Of a stretch of DNA of 64,000 bases, positions 10,632-18,833 are shown in pieces. The position numbers and the translations under genes were made by a program. The stretch is from Clostridium sp. (GTDB taxonomy: Bacteria; Bacillota; Clostridia; Clostridiales; Clostridiaceae). Location: assembly GCF_017888565.1 (NCBI RefSeq), contig NZ_JAGHFX010000004.1, positions 79,621 through 143,620 on the forward strand, written 5' to 3'. The first letter of the stretch is position 1; each line of letters begins with the position of its first letter. Under the pieces are notes generated by a model. The model worked only from the letters and a program-made list of their open reading frames with translations, ran no database searches and was not told the DNA's origin.

Positions 10632-11975
10632 CTATATTTTACTTAATATTAAATCTGCTAATCCATGTGCCATTTTATCTATTTCTTCTTGGTTTTCACC
10701 TTCAAGCATAACTCTAACTAGTGGCTCTGTTCCTGAAGGTCTTATTAAAACTCTACCTGCACCATGCAGTGCTTCTTCTATTTTCTTTATTTCATTAATT
10801 ATTTCTTCATCTTCTAAGTATATATTTTTCTTTTCGTTTGGAACTTTGGCATTAACTAAAACTTGAGGAAGTTCTTTCATTATTCCAGCTAATTCACTTA
10901 ATGTTTTCCCACTTCTCTTTTTTATAGCTGCAACTTGAAGAGCTGTAACTAATCCATCACCAGTTGTATTATAATCTAAGAATATTATATGTCCAGATTG
11001 TTCTCCACCTAAAATATAACCATCCTTAACCATTTCTTCTAATACATATCTGTCTCCAACTTTAGTCTTTATTGTCTTTATATTTTCTTTCTTACAAGCA
11101 ATATCTAACCCTAAGTTACTCATTACTGTAACAACTAAAGTATCATCCTTAAGTTTTCCTAAATCCTTAAGATGTTTTGCACATAGCATTAGTATGAAAT
11201 CCCCATTTATAAGATTTCCTTTTTCATCTACAGCTAAACATCTATCTGCATCTCCATCAAAAGCAAATCCTAGATCACATTTTTTTCTTACAACATAATC
11301 TTGTAATTCTTCTGGATGAGTTGATCCACAGTTTTCATTTATATTTGTTCCATCTGGATTATCGTTTATAACATAAACTTCCGCTCCAAGTTGTCTAAAT
11401 GCCTTTACTGCGGCTTTGTAACATGCTCCATTCGCACAATCTAAAGCTACTCTTAAGCCTTTTAAATCTACTGGAATTGTTGATAATGCATAATCAGTAT
11501 ATTCGTCAAGAGCTCCAACTTCCATAGATGATCTTCCTAAGTTATGTCCTGTTGGGCTTGGCACTCCTTCAAAGCCACTTTCTATAACTCTTTGGATTTC
11601 ATCTTCTAGTTCATCTTGTAACTTATATCCTTTATTATCAAAAAACTTTATACCATTATATTCTACAGGATTATGTGATGCTGAAATCATTATACCTGCA
11701 TCAGCATTATACTCTCTTATTAAATGTGCTACTGCTGGAGTTGGAACAACGCCTAATATAACAGCTTCTGCTCCTACTGATAGTATTCCTGATACTAAAG
11801 CTGCTTCTAGCATATCTCCTGATATTCTTGTATCTTTAGCAACTAATATTTTTGGCTTGTGAGTTCCTTCTGTTAATACATAAGCTCCTGCTCTCCCTAA
11901 GCCATACGCTATTTCAGATGTTAATTCTGTATTGGCAATACCTCTAACTCCATCTGTCCCAAACATTCTACCCAT
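10632..11975 (-). CDS. glmM: Phosphoglucosamine mutase
   Basis: Interconverts glucosamine-6-phosphate and glucosamine-1-phosphate for UDP-GlcNAc and peptidoglycan synthesis. 447 aa, full length. It begins [15 protein letters not shown]. The catalytic phosphoserine loop is [16 protein letters not shown] near residue 100, the metal-binding loop is FDGDADRC near residue 240, and the phosphate-binding loop is [12 protein letters not shown] near residue 408. A GAGGT ribosome binding site precedes the ATG. In many Firmicutes it directly follows cdaA-cdaR; here those genes lie about 9 kb upstream on the same strand. Confidence 0.97.
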   Translation of the reverse strand: MGRMFGTDGVRGIANTELTSEIAYGLGRAGAYVLTEGTHKPKILVAKDTRISGDMLEAALVSGILSVGAEAVILGVVPTPAVAHLIREYNADAGIMISASHNPVEYNGIKFFDNKGYKLQDELEDEIQRVIESGFEGVPSPTGHNLGRSSMEVGALDEYTDYALSTIPVDLKGLRVALDCANGACYKAAVKAFRQLGAEVYVINDNPDGTNINENCGSTHPEELQDYVVRKKCDLGFAFDGDADRCLAVDEKGNLINGDFILMLCAKHLKDLGKLKDDTLVVTVMSNLGLDIACKKENIKTIKTKVGDRYVLEEMVKDGYILGGEQSGHIIFLDYNTTGDGLVTALQVAAIKKRSGKTLSELAGIMKELPQVLVNAKVPNEKKNIYLEDEEIINEIKKIEEALHGAGRVLIRPSGTEPLVRVMLEGENQEEIDKMAHGLADLILSKI

Positions 11976-12091
11976 ATTTTTTTACCTCACTTTTTCTATT
12001 GGTTTATTGGTTTTACATAATGTCCTAATAAATAGTATACATTCCCAATTGATATATTACAACTTTATTATTATTACAACTTTATTATATT

Positions 12092-12391
12092 CTACTTCTC
12101 TTCTAGTCTATCTAAAATTAAGTTATATCCTCCAGTACCATAATTCAAACATTTATTCACTCTGCTTATAGTTGCTGTACTGGCTCCAGTCTCTTCTGCA
12201 ATTTCCGTATATACCTTCTTTTCCTTTAACATCTTTGCAACATGCATCCTTTGTGCTAGTGCCTTAAGTTCGTTTATTGTTGCAACATCTTCAAAGAAAT
12301 TATAGCAATCATCTATATTTTCTAACTTTAAAACAGCTTCAAAAAATAGATCTAGTTCTGGATTTTTAAGCTTGCTTTCTGCTTGACCCAA
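12092..12391 (-). CDS. YerC/YecD-type TrpR-like DNA-binding protein
   Basis: Small helix-turn-helix protein of the TrpR/YerC family, about 100 aa, with unknown targets. The HTH lies in the C-terminal half: YTEIAEETGASTATISRVNKCLNYG. The preceding segment INELKALAQRMHVAKML matches the conserved helical core. I place the start at TTG 12391, 8 nt after AAGGAG, giving 99 aa; a GTG at 12400 abuts the ribosome binding site and is unlikely. It lies about 115 nt before glmM on the same strand, with no clear terminator between, so co-transcription is possible. Confidence 0.85.
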   Translation of the reverse strand: MGQAESKLKNPELDLFFEAVLKLENIDDCYNFFEDVATINELKALAQRMHVAKMLKEKKVYTEIAEETGASTATISRVNKCLNYGTGGYNLILDRLEEK

Positions 12392-12485
12392 ATATCTCAC
12401 TCCTTGTTTTCTTTTGAATACTACTAATAAATTATACCTATCTTTTTATTAGTTTACAACGTCATTACCTTGAAGTACTATTTAT

Positions 12486-13319
12486 TTAAATTTCTGTATT
12501 TCTATCTCCCCTTGGATCTGTTAATTCTTTTAATCCCTTTTCCTTTAATTCATCATATATGGCCTTAGTTGGAACTAACCACACTTCTCCTGTTCCTCTA
12601 TATACATTAAGTAGACCTTCTCCATTGAGTGCAGTTCCTATTAATGTAGTTCCTGATTTTTCTACTGTAAATTCTATATTTGCACTTCTTAAAATAGCAA
12701 AATTACCATCTAACTTTAAAGTGTCTCTAAACATTTTACATCTTAATATTTCTTTATCTGGAACTGGTATTTCTAATACTACTATTCCACTTCCCCTTAA
12801 TTTAGTTTGGTATACTCCTTCATTTCCGAAAATTAATGAAGATACATTTTTATGCATTACGGGCTCTACTTCTATGCTCTCTTCACATGCATAAAATAAT
12901 CCATCATCAACTATTATTTCTTCATCTTCTAGCTCTATTAAGGTAAAATGTCCAAAGGTTGGTTCTAAAAACACCTCACCAGTCCCCCTAATAATTGGCT
13001 TGAACATTGGCTCGCTTGTCACCTTACTTGAAAAAAACTTTTTACCAAGTCCTATAATTCCTCCTGTTTTATTTTCTATCTCTATATTCCCCTTCATATA
13101 ACTTAGGGCTCCTGCTTCTATTTTAACAGAACTATCATCTAGTATTAATCTAATTTGTCTTAATTTAATTGATGATTTTTTCATAAAATCTAACTGGATT
13201 GATAAATTCAAATCATCCGATCCCTCTAAATCATCATACTCTAAAATTTGAAATATGGTATCACTTCTCATTTCTGATACCATTGTCATCTTATTATTTG
13301 TATTGAACGAAGTTATCAT
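12486..13319 (-). CDS. AIM24 family protein
   Basis: 277-aa protein of the AIM24/TIGR00266 beta-barrel family. Its eukaryotic members act in mitochondria; the bacterial function is not established. The family signature of repeated Gly-rich strands is visible: RGTGEVFLEPTFGHFTLIEL near residue 110, GSGIVVLEIPVP near residue 190 and YRGTGEVWLVPT near residue 250. No signal peptide or transmembrane helix is seen, so it is probably cytoplasmic. A GGGGGA ribosome binding site precedes the ATG. It is upstream of the YerC-like gene and divergent from the alcohol dehydrogenase remnant. Confidence 0.8.
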   Translation of the reverse strand: MITSFNTNNKMTMVSEMRSDTIFQILEYDDLEGSDDLNLSIQLDFMKKSSIKLRQIRLILDDSSVKIEAGALSYMKGNIEIENKTGGIIGLGKKFFSSKVTSEPMFKPIIRGTGEVFLEPTFGHFTLIELEDEEIIVDDGLFYACEESIEVEPVMHKNVSSLIFGNEGVYQTKLRGSGIVVLEIPVPDKEILRCKMFRDTLKLDGNFAILRSANIEFTVEKSGTTLIGTALNGEGLLNVYRGTGEVWLVPTKAIYDELKEKGLKELTDPRGDRNTEI

Positions 13320-13465
13320 AATATTTCCCCCTTCATCTATATTCTACCATAATTTTATATTTTCAAACTACCATACATTTTAATGTATATTCCACATGTA
13401 AATTTGGCAATATTAAGATATATCAATTAGTTCTAAAACTTTATTAAATTTGTTGGAGGTGCTTT

Positions 13466-13645
13466 ATGAAAGCAATTGTATATGAAGGTATTAGGAATAC
13501 TAGACATACAACAGACATAATAAATCAAGGAGTTTCTTCAAATAATGTAAATGACCAATCTAATGCATTTAACAATCAAAATTACTCATCTAACATATTT
13601 AGCAGCAAAAATAATTCTTACATAAAAATAATATTAAAACCCTAA
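13466..13645 (+). pseudogene. Internally deleted alcohol dehydrogenase paralogue (59-codon open frame)
   Basis: A GGAGG ribosome binding site leads into an open frame of 59 codons. Its first nine residues, MKAIVYEGI, are identical to those of the zinc alcohol dehydrogenase gene starting at 14061. Its last 17 or so, NIFSSKNNSYIKIILKP, match that protein's C-terminus (DIFSNKKDNCIKVILKP). The roughly 30 residues between are rich in Asn and Ser and show no dehydrogenase motif. The zinc and NAD domains are absent, so the ancestral activity is lost. I read it as a tandem duplicate that lost about 315 codons. The frame and ribosome binding site remain intact, so a short peptide could still be made. 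Confidence 0.8.
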
Positions 13646-13742
13646 TATTTATCAGACTTTATTTCAATTCATCTATCAACTGACTTTATAAATTTTCCTT
13701 GTATAAAAATTAGTAAATCTATCCTCATCTGAAAATTTAATA

Positions 13743-13784
13743 GATATTGATTAAGGTATAGACACTATATCCTTAATCAATATC
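13743..13784. terminator. Long hairpin, possible terminator
   Basis: Arms GATATTGATTAAGG...TATAG and its complement pair over about 19 bp with one bulge and a 3-nt loop. It lies 100 nt past the remnant gene. No clear T-run follows on either strand, so termination is uncertain. Confidence 0.5.
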
Positions 13785-13942
13785 TTAATAATATTTATAT
13801 AACACCACTCTATTCTATTAATAATCAAACTCTCTTTTTCTATCATCTTAACATATTCTTTTTTCTATCAAATAAAATTATTACAAGCTCTCACTTATAT
13901 TTAATATTTCTCTTTTCAGGTAAAAAATTTAATTTTTATGGA

Positions 13943-13965
13943 TAGGATTATCCTAACTATATAAT
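13943..13965 (+). promoter_or_regulatory. Candidate operator and -10 box for the alcohol dehydrogenase
   Basis: Perfect palindrome TAGGAT-T-ATCCTA at 13943-13955, four bases before TATAAT (13960-13965). The palindrome occupies the spacer where a repressor would block RNA polymerase. The -35 box is poor. Confidence 0.4.
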
Positions 13966-14060
13966 ATTTACTCTTCTTAACTCCCCTTATTTTCCATGTA
14001 TATTTTTTACAATGAATTGTAAAACTAAATTATATTTATTATATTCTTGGGAGGTATATT

Positions 14061-15191
14061 ATGAAAGCAATTGTTTATGAGGGTATTAAAGATGTTAGGG
14101 TTGAGAAAGTTGAAGATCCTAAAATACAGCATAGTGAAGATATAATAGTAAAAGTTACATCCACAGCAATATGTGGATCTGATCTTCATTTAATTAATGG
14201 CAGAGTTCCTAACCTTAAAAAGGGCTCAGTTTTAGGTCATGAAACTATGGGGATAGTTGAAGAAGTGGGCAAAGATGTAGAAAAAGTAAAAAAAGGCGAT
14301 AGAGTTATTGTCCCTTTCCCAGTTTCTTGTGGACATTGTTGGTATTGTGATCATGATTTATATTCACAATGTGACAATTCTAATCCATATGGAGAAGTTG
14401 GTGGTTTATTTGGATATAGTGATACCTTTGGCGGCTATGATGGGGGGCAGGCTGAGTATTTAAGAGTTCCTTTTGCTAATGTTGGACCTACAATAGTTCC
14501 TGATGAACTTGAAGATGAACAAGTATTATTTTTAACTGATATATTACCAACATCTTATTGGGGTGTTGAAATGAGTTGTATGAAAAAAGGAGATACTGTT
14601 GTAGTACTTGGATGTGGTCCAGTTGGACTTTTATCTATAAAGTGGGCAATATTTAAAGGTGCAAAAAGAGTTATAGCTGTAGATTGTGTAGATTATAGAT
14701 TAAACCACGCTAAAAGCTATAAAGGTGTAGAAACTGTTAATTTAGAAGATTATGATGATACTGGAGAATACCTAAAAGAATTAACTAATGGTGGTGCTGA
14801 TGTGGTAATTGATTGCGTTGGTATGGACGGTAAAATGTCTACATTTGAAAAAATAGAATCTATGCTGAAACTACAAGGAGGCTCAAAATCTGCAATAGAA
14901 ATTGCTAGTAGGGCTGTTAGAAAATGTGGTACTGTCTCCATGGTTGGAGTTTACGGTGCTAGATATAACTTATTTCCACTTGGAGATTTCTTTTCTAGAA
15001 ATGTAACTTTAAAAATGGGGCAATGTCCAGCTCAAGCATATGTTGATCCAATATTAAAACTTATACAAGAAGGTAAATTCGATGCTACAGATATCATAAC
15101 ACACAAAATAGCATTAGATAATGGTGACCATGCATATGATATTTTTAGTAATAAAAAAGATAACTGCATAAAGGTAATATTAAAACCTTGA
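14061..15191 (+). CDS. Zinc-dependent alcohol dehydrogenase (COG1063 family)
   Basis: 376-aa medium-chain dehydrogenase. The catalytic zinc site is CGSDLHLINGR (Cys about residue 38) with GHETMG (about residue 61). Structural-zinc cysteines are in CGHCWYCDHDLYSQC (about residues 92-106). The Rossmann motif is VVVLGCGPVGLL near residue 186. The large insert around residues 112-125 and the overall form resemble the glutathione-independent formaldehyde or threonine-dehydrogenase-like branch; the substrate cannot be read from sequence. GGGAGG precedes the ATG. A palindrome overlaps its promoter, and a deleted paralogue lies just upstream. Confidence 0.88.
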   Translation: MKAIVYEGIKDVRVEKVEDPKIQHSEDIIVKVTSTAICGSDLHLINGRVPNLKKGSVLGHETMGIVEEVGKDVEKVKKGDRVIVPFPVSCGHCWYCDHDLYSQCDNSNPYGEVGGLFGYSDTFGGYDGGQAEYLRVPFANVGPTIVPDELEDEQVLFLTDILPTSYWGVEMSCMKKGDTVVVLGCGPVGLLSIKWAIFKGAKRVIAVDCVDYRLNHAKSYKGVETVNLEDYDDTGEYLKELTNGGADVVIDCVGMDGKMSTFEKIESMLKLQGGSKSAIEIASRAVRKCGTVSMVGVYGARYNLFPLGDFFSRNVTLKMGQCPAQAYVDPILKLIQEGKFDATDIITHKIALDNGDHAYDIFSNKKDNCIKVILKP

Positions 15192-15511
15192 TAGTATTTT
15201 ACAAAGCAAAATAGTTAAAGATTGAAAAGTGAAGAATGAAAAAGTTAAGGATGTTTTGCTTCTCAAAACTTAGAATACATTAGTGCAAAACACTATTTTT
15301 CTAAAAATCCATTGAGGATTTTCACCTTCACTCTTTCACTTTTTCCCCCTTTCACTTTTCACTATTAATTTAAAGTAGGAATATAAGTTGACAAAGATAA
15401 ATAGAATATGTGGAATAAGCATATAGCGAGCAATTACAAGCCTAGTACTTCTTTGCGTATCTATTTAGCTTATGTAATATATCTAGTTATCGTAGTCTTT
15501 ACATTCTCAGT
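15192..15511. other. Convergent intergenic region with fold-back repeat
   Basis: Lies between the convergent dehydrogenase and butyrate kinase genes. It holds the AAAGTGAA-type inverted repeat at 15221-15370. Further right (15400-15475) are complementary words (AAATAGA and TCTATTT) that can form a weak stem. No gene is seen. Confidence 0.5.
15221..15370. repeat. Imperfect inverted repeat of AAAGTGAA-type words
   Basis: The left end has GATTGAAAAGTGAAGAATG. The right end has, on the opposite strand, AGTGAAAAGTGAAAG and AAAAAGTGAAAGAGTGAAGG, so the two sides can pair. The layout resembles the palindromic elements in the branched-chain operon, but the sequence family is different. Function is unknown. 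Confidence 0.5.
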
Positions 15512-16582
15512 TTAAATGTATTCCTTAGCTTCTTCTTCTCCTGTCATAACTCTTATTGCTCCTTGAGCTAAGGCTAATAATTCATCTTCTCCTGGATAAA
15601 TTGTAATAGGTGCTATCCATCCTACTCTTTTCTTTAATTCATCTATAACTTTTTCTGAATAAGCTATTCCACCTGTGAATATTATTCTATCAACTTTTCC
15701 TTCTAAAACTGTTGCCATTTCTCCAATCGATTTAGAAATTTGATATATAAATGCATCGAAACAAATCTCTGCTTCTCTATTTCCTTCTGTTGCTAATTTT
15801 AATACATCTCTAGCATCATTTGTATTTAAATATGCTACAAATCCGCCTTTTCCAACTGCCTTAGTATATACTTCTTGCTCTGTAAATTTACCGCTATAGC
15901 ACATTTTTATAAGCGCTCCTACTGGCAGCGAACCTGCTCTTTCTGGCGAAAATGGGCCTTCTCCGTCTAAAGCATTATTTACATCTACTACTTTTCCATT
16001 TTTATGAGCTCCTACTGAAACTCCGCCTCCCATATGAACAACTATTAGGTTTAAATCTGTATATTTAATTCCTGATTCCTTTGCATATCTTTTAGCTACA
16101 GCTTTTTGATTCAATGCATGAAATTTACTAACCCTTGGTAGTTCAGGAACACCTGAAATTCTTGCAACTTCATTAAGTTCATCAACAACAACTGGATCTA
16201 CTATGAAAGCTGGTATATTCAGTTCATTACCTATTTGGTTTGCAATTATTCCCCCTAAATTTGAAGCATGCTGTCCTTGCACACCATCTTTTAAATCCTG
16301 AAGCATTTTTTCATTAACTTTATAAGTACCACTTTCCATAGGTTTTAGCATTCCACCTCTACCTACTACTGCATCCAAAGTGTTTATGTCAAAATTCTTT
16401 TCTTTTAATACATTTACTATTATATCTTTTCTGAATTTAAATTGATCATATATTGTTTCATATTTTGATATTTCCTCTGATGAGTGTCTTAAAGTTTCCA
16501 CTAATACTTCTTGCTCTCCATCATATACCCCTATTTTAGTTGATGTTGAACCTGGATTTATTATAAGTAATTTTAAAGCCAT
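15512..16582 (-). CDS. buk: Butyrate kinase (promoter-distal copy)
   Basis: Converts butyryl phosphate and ADP to butyrate and ATP, the energy-yielding last step of butyrate fermentation. 356 aa, ASKHA/acetokinase fold. The N-terminal phosphate-1 loop is [25 protein letters not shown] lies near residue 75, [13 protein letters not shown] near residue 180, [11 protein letters not shown] near residue 208 and FTGGIAYS near residue 298. GGAGG precedes the ATG. It lies 20 nt after a second, same-length kinase copy and downstream of ptb, so it is the third gene of a ptb-buk-buk unit. Both copies keep the conserved motifs. Confidence 0.93.
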   Translation of the reverse strand: MALKLLIINPGSTSTKIGVYDGEQEVLVETLRHSSEEISKYETIYDQFKFRKDIIVNVLKEKNFDINTLDAVVGRGGMLKPMESGTYKVNEKMLQDLKDGVQGQHASNLGGIIANQIGNELNIPAFIVDPVVVDELNEVARISGVPELPRVSKFHALNQKAVAKRYAKESGIKYTDLNLIVVHMGGGVSVGAHKNGKVVDVNNALDGEGPFSPERAGSLPVGALIKMCYSGKFTEQEVYTKAVGKGGFVAYLNTNDARDVLKLATEGNREAEICFDAFIYQISKSIGEMATVLEGKVDRIIFTGGIAYSEKVIDELKKRVGWIAPITIYPGEDELLALAQGAIRVMTGEEEAKEYI

Positions 16583-16602
16583 TTTAACGTCCTCCTAACT
16601 GC

Positions 16603-17673
16603 TTATTTATATTCTTTAGCTATCTCTTCTCCCCTCAAAACTCTTAAAGTTCCTTGAGCTAAAGCTAACAGCTCGTCTTCCCCTGGATAAACCGTAATTG
16701 GTGCTATAAAACCTACTCTGGTATTTAAATCAAATATAAGCTGCTTCCAATAAGCTATTCCGCCTGTAACTATAATTCTATTTACTTTTCCTTCTAAAAC
16801 TGTTGCCATTTCACCTATTGCTTTTGCAATTTGATAAACAAATGCATTATAGTACTTTATAGCCTCTTCTCTTCCTTCATTTACCCAATCTTCTAATTCT
16901 ATAGCATCATTTGTATTTAAATATGCTACAAACCCACCTTTTCCAACTATCTTGCTATATATTTCTTTTTCTGTATATTTACCACTAAAGCATAACTTAA
17001 TTAATTCACCAATTGGAACACTTCCTGCTCTTTCTGGTGAAAATGGTCCTTCTCCATCTAAGGCATTATTTACATCAATTACTCTTCCATTTTTATGAGC
17101 TCCTATTGAAACTCCTCCCCCTATATGTACTACTATTAAATTTAAATTATCATAACTTTTTCCAGATTCTATCCCATATCTTTTTGCAACTGCTTTTTGA
17201 TTTAAAGCGTGAAATTTACTAACTCTTGGTAATTCAGGTACTCCGGATAATCTTGCTACGTCTTCTAATTCATCAACAACTACTGGGTCAACTATATATG
17301 CTGGTATATCTAATTCTTTAGCAATTTCATTTGAAATTATTCCACCTAAGTTAGAAGCATGTTGTCCTTGTACTCCAACCTTTAAATCTTCTAACATAAT
17401 TTCATTTACTAAATATGTTCCGCCTTCCATTGGCTTTAGCATTCCGCCTCTACCAACGATTGCATTTAGGGTCTTTATGTCAATATTATTTTCCTCTAAT
17501 GCCTTTATAATTATTTCTTTTCTAAATAGGAACTGATTATAAATACTATCATATTTTCCTATTTCTTCTGCGGAATGTCTTAAGGTTTTAACAAAAACCT
17601 CTTTTTCATCTTGGTAAACACCAATTTTAGTTGAAGTTGATCCTGGATTGATAATTAATAGTTTGTAAGACAT
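16603..17673 (-). CDS. buk: Butyrate kinase (promoter-proximal copy)
   Basis: 356-aa paralogue of the following gene, clearly over half identical by eye, with the same acetokinase-family motifs: [49 protein letters not shown] and VTGGIAYW. It begins MSYKLLIIN after a GGGGGAG ribosome binding site and lies 26 nt after ptb. Differences between the copies are spread along the length and concentrate in the alpha-helical part around residues 25-60 and 255-275, suggesting an old duplication with both under selection. One copy could act on branched-chain or isobutyryl phosphates, but nothing in the sequence proves this. Confidence 0.92.
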   Translation of the reverse strand: MSYKLLIINPGSTSTKIGVYQDEKEVFVKTLRHSAEEIGKYDSIYNQFLFRKEIIIKALEENNIDIKTLNAIVGRGGMLKPMEGGTYLVNEIMLEDLKVGVQGQHASNLGGIISNEIAKELDIPAYIVDPVVVDELEDVARLSGVPELPRVSKFHALNQKAVAKRYGIESGKSYDNLNLIVVHIGGGVSIGAHKNGRVIDVNNALDGEGPFSPERAGSVPIGELIKLCFSGKYTEKEIYSKIVGKGGFVAYLNTNDAIELEDWVNEGREEAIKYYNAFVYQIAKAIGEMATVLEGKVNRIIVTGGIAYWKQLIFDLNTRVGFIAPITVYPGEDELLALAQGTLRVLRGEEIAKEYK

Positions 17674-17699
17674 AACAAAGTCTCCCCCATATTCTTATA

Positions 17700-18608
17700 T
17701 TATTTTTTTGCTTCTGCAACTAATGCAGCTAGCGCAATGGAGTGTACCTTTGTTTCAAAACTATCAGCTCGTGATGTCAAAATTACAGGTGAAGATGTTC
17801 CAACTAAAAGTCCTCCATTTCTTGATTTTGATGTATATGTTAATGTTTTGTACATAACATTTGCTGTTTCAATATTTGGAAGTAAAATTACATCTGCTTT
17901 TCCTGCTACTTTTCCTGTTATTCCTTTATGATGTGCAGCTTCTTCTGATAAGGCATTATCTAGAGCTAAAGGCCCGTCCACTATACAGCCTTTAATTTGC
18001 CCTCTATCATTCATCTTTGATAATAATGATGCATCTATTGTTGCTGGCATATCTGGATTAACTACCTCTACTGCACATACTGGCGCTACTTTAGGAAGCT
18101 CTATTCCACAAGCATGGGCAACATCTACTGCATTATTTAATATTTGAACCTTTGCTTTTAAATCTGGATACGTATTAAATGCTGCATCAGTTAATAAAAT
18201 TAATCTATCTATTCCTTCTATTTCAAAGACAGCAACATGAGACATAAGTTTTCCTGTTCTTAAACCTACTTCTTTATTAAGAACACTCCTTAAAAATGTA
18301 GCTGTATCTACTAATCCTTTCATAACCATATCAGCTTCACCAGATGATACTAACCTTATAGCTTCTAAAGCTGCCTTGCTTACATTTGATTCATTCACAA
18401 TTTCAAATTGTGTAAGATCCATATCAATCTTATCAGCTATCTCTTTTATTTTTATTGAATCTCCTACTAATATTGCATCTGCAATTCCTCTTTCCTTAGC
18501 GGCTTTAATTGCTTCTAATACCGGTTCATCTTGTGCCACTGCTACTGCTACTTTCTTTTTAGCACAATTATTGACCTTTTTTAATAAGTCATCAAAATTC
18601 TTACTCAT
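17700..18608 (-). CDS. ptb: Phosphate butyryltransferase
   Basis: Converts butyryl-CoA and phosphate to butyryl phosphate for the butyrate kinases encoded immediately downstream. 302 aa, the normal length. Family motifs are VAVAQDEPVLEAIKAAKERGI near the N-terminus, DMVMKGLVDTATFLRSVLN near residue 95 and GPLALDNALSEEAAHHKGI near residue 210. It is the first gene of ptb-buk-buk. A TATAAT sequence and a Rex-like palindrome lie 90-140 nt upstream. It could also handle other short acyl-CoAs. Confidence 0.95.
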   Translation of the reverse strand: MSKNFDDLLKKVNNCAKKKVAVAVAQDEPVLEAIKAAKERGIADAILVGDSIKIKEIADKIDMDLTQFEIVNESNVSKAALEAIRLVSSGEADMVMKGLVDTATFLRSVLNKEVGLRTGKLMSHVAVFEIEGIDRLILLTDAAFNTYPDLKAKVQILNNAVDVAHACGIELPKVAPVCAVEVVNPDMPATIDASLLSKMNDRGQIKGCIVDGPLALDNALSEEAAHHKGITGKVAGKADVILLPNIETANVMYKTLTYTSKSRNGGLLVGTSSPVILTSRADSFETKVHSIALAALVAEAKK

Positions 18609-18695
18609 TTCTGCACCCCTTATATTACTAGTGTAAATTTATTTTAATAATTAAATATTATTCTAAGAATTAAGAATTTTCTTTCTTTAATATCT

Positions 18696-18747
18696 ATTAT
18701 AATCCTTAATTACTATTTACACACCACTTTTGTTAAATTTATATCAA
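18696..18747 (-). promoter_or_regulatory. Candidate Rex operator and -10 box upstream of ptb
   Basis: The segment 18730-18747 reads TTGTTAAATTTATATCAA, matching the Rex consensus TTGTTAANNNNTTAACAA at 12 of 14 defined positions. TATAAT lies downstream at 18701-18696 (minus strand); no good -35 is seen. Rex control of butyrate genes by NADH/NAD ratio is known in clostridia. Here it is inferred from the site alone. Confidence 0.45.
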
Positions 18748-18785
18748 TAATTAATATAAATTACAAATATTTACCTTTATATTGT

Positions 18786-18824
18786 AACAAAAAAAATTCT
18801 GAAAACTTAAATTTTCAGAATTTT
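18786..18824 (-). terminator. Intrinsic terminator of the COG2509 gene
   Basis: 13-bp stem, AAAATTCTGAAAA (18793-18805) with its complement (18812-18824), followed on the minus strand by a run of T. It lies 10 nt after the stop codon. Confidence 0.85.
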
Positions 18825-18833
18825 CCCAAATAT

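Larger units (their letters stand above)
13646..14060. other. Intergenic region with hairpin and candidate operator-promoter
   Basis: Holds a long hairpin (13743-13784) after the dehydrogenase remnant and a palindrome next to TATAAT (13943-13965) before the intact dehydrogenase. No gene is seen. Confidence 0.5.

Noticed and set aside
15400..15475. Possible tRNA-like or small RNA fold downstream of buk
   Set aside because: Only short complementary words; no cloverleaf, no CCA end, and no clear promoter.
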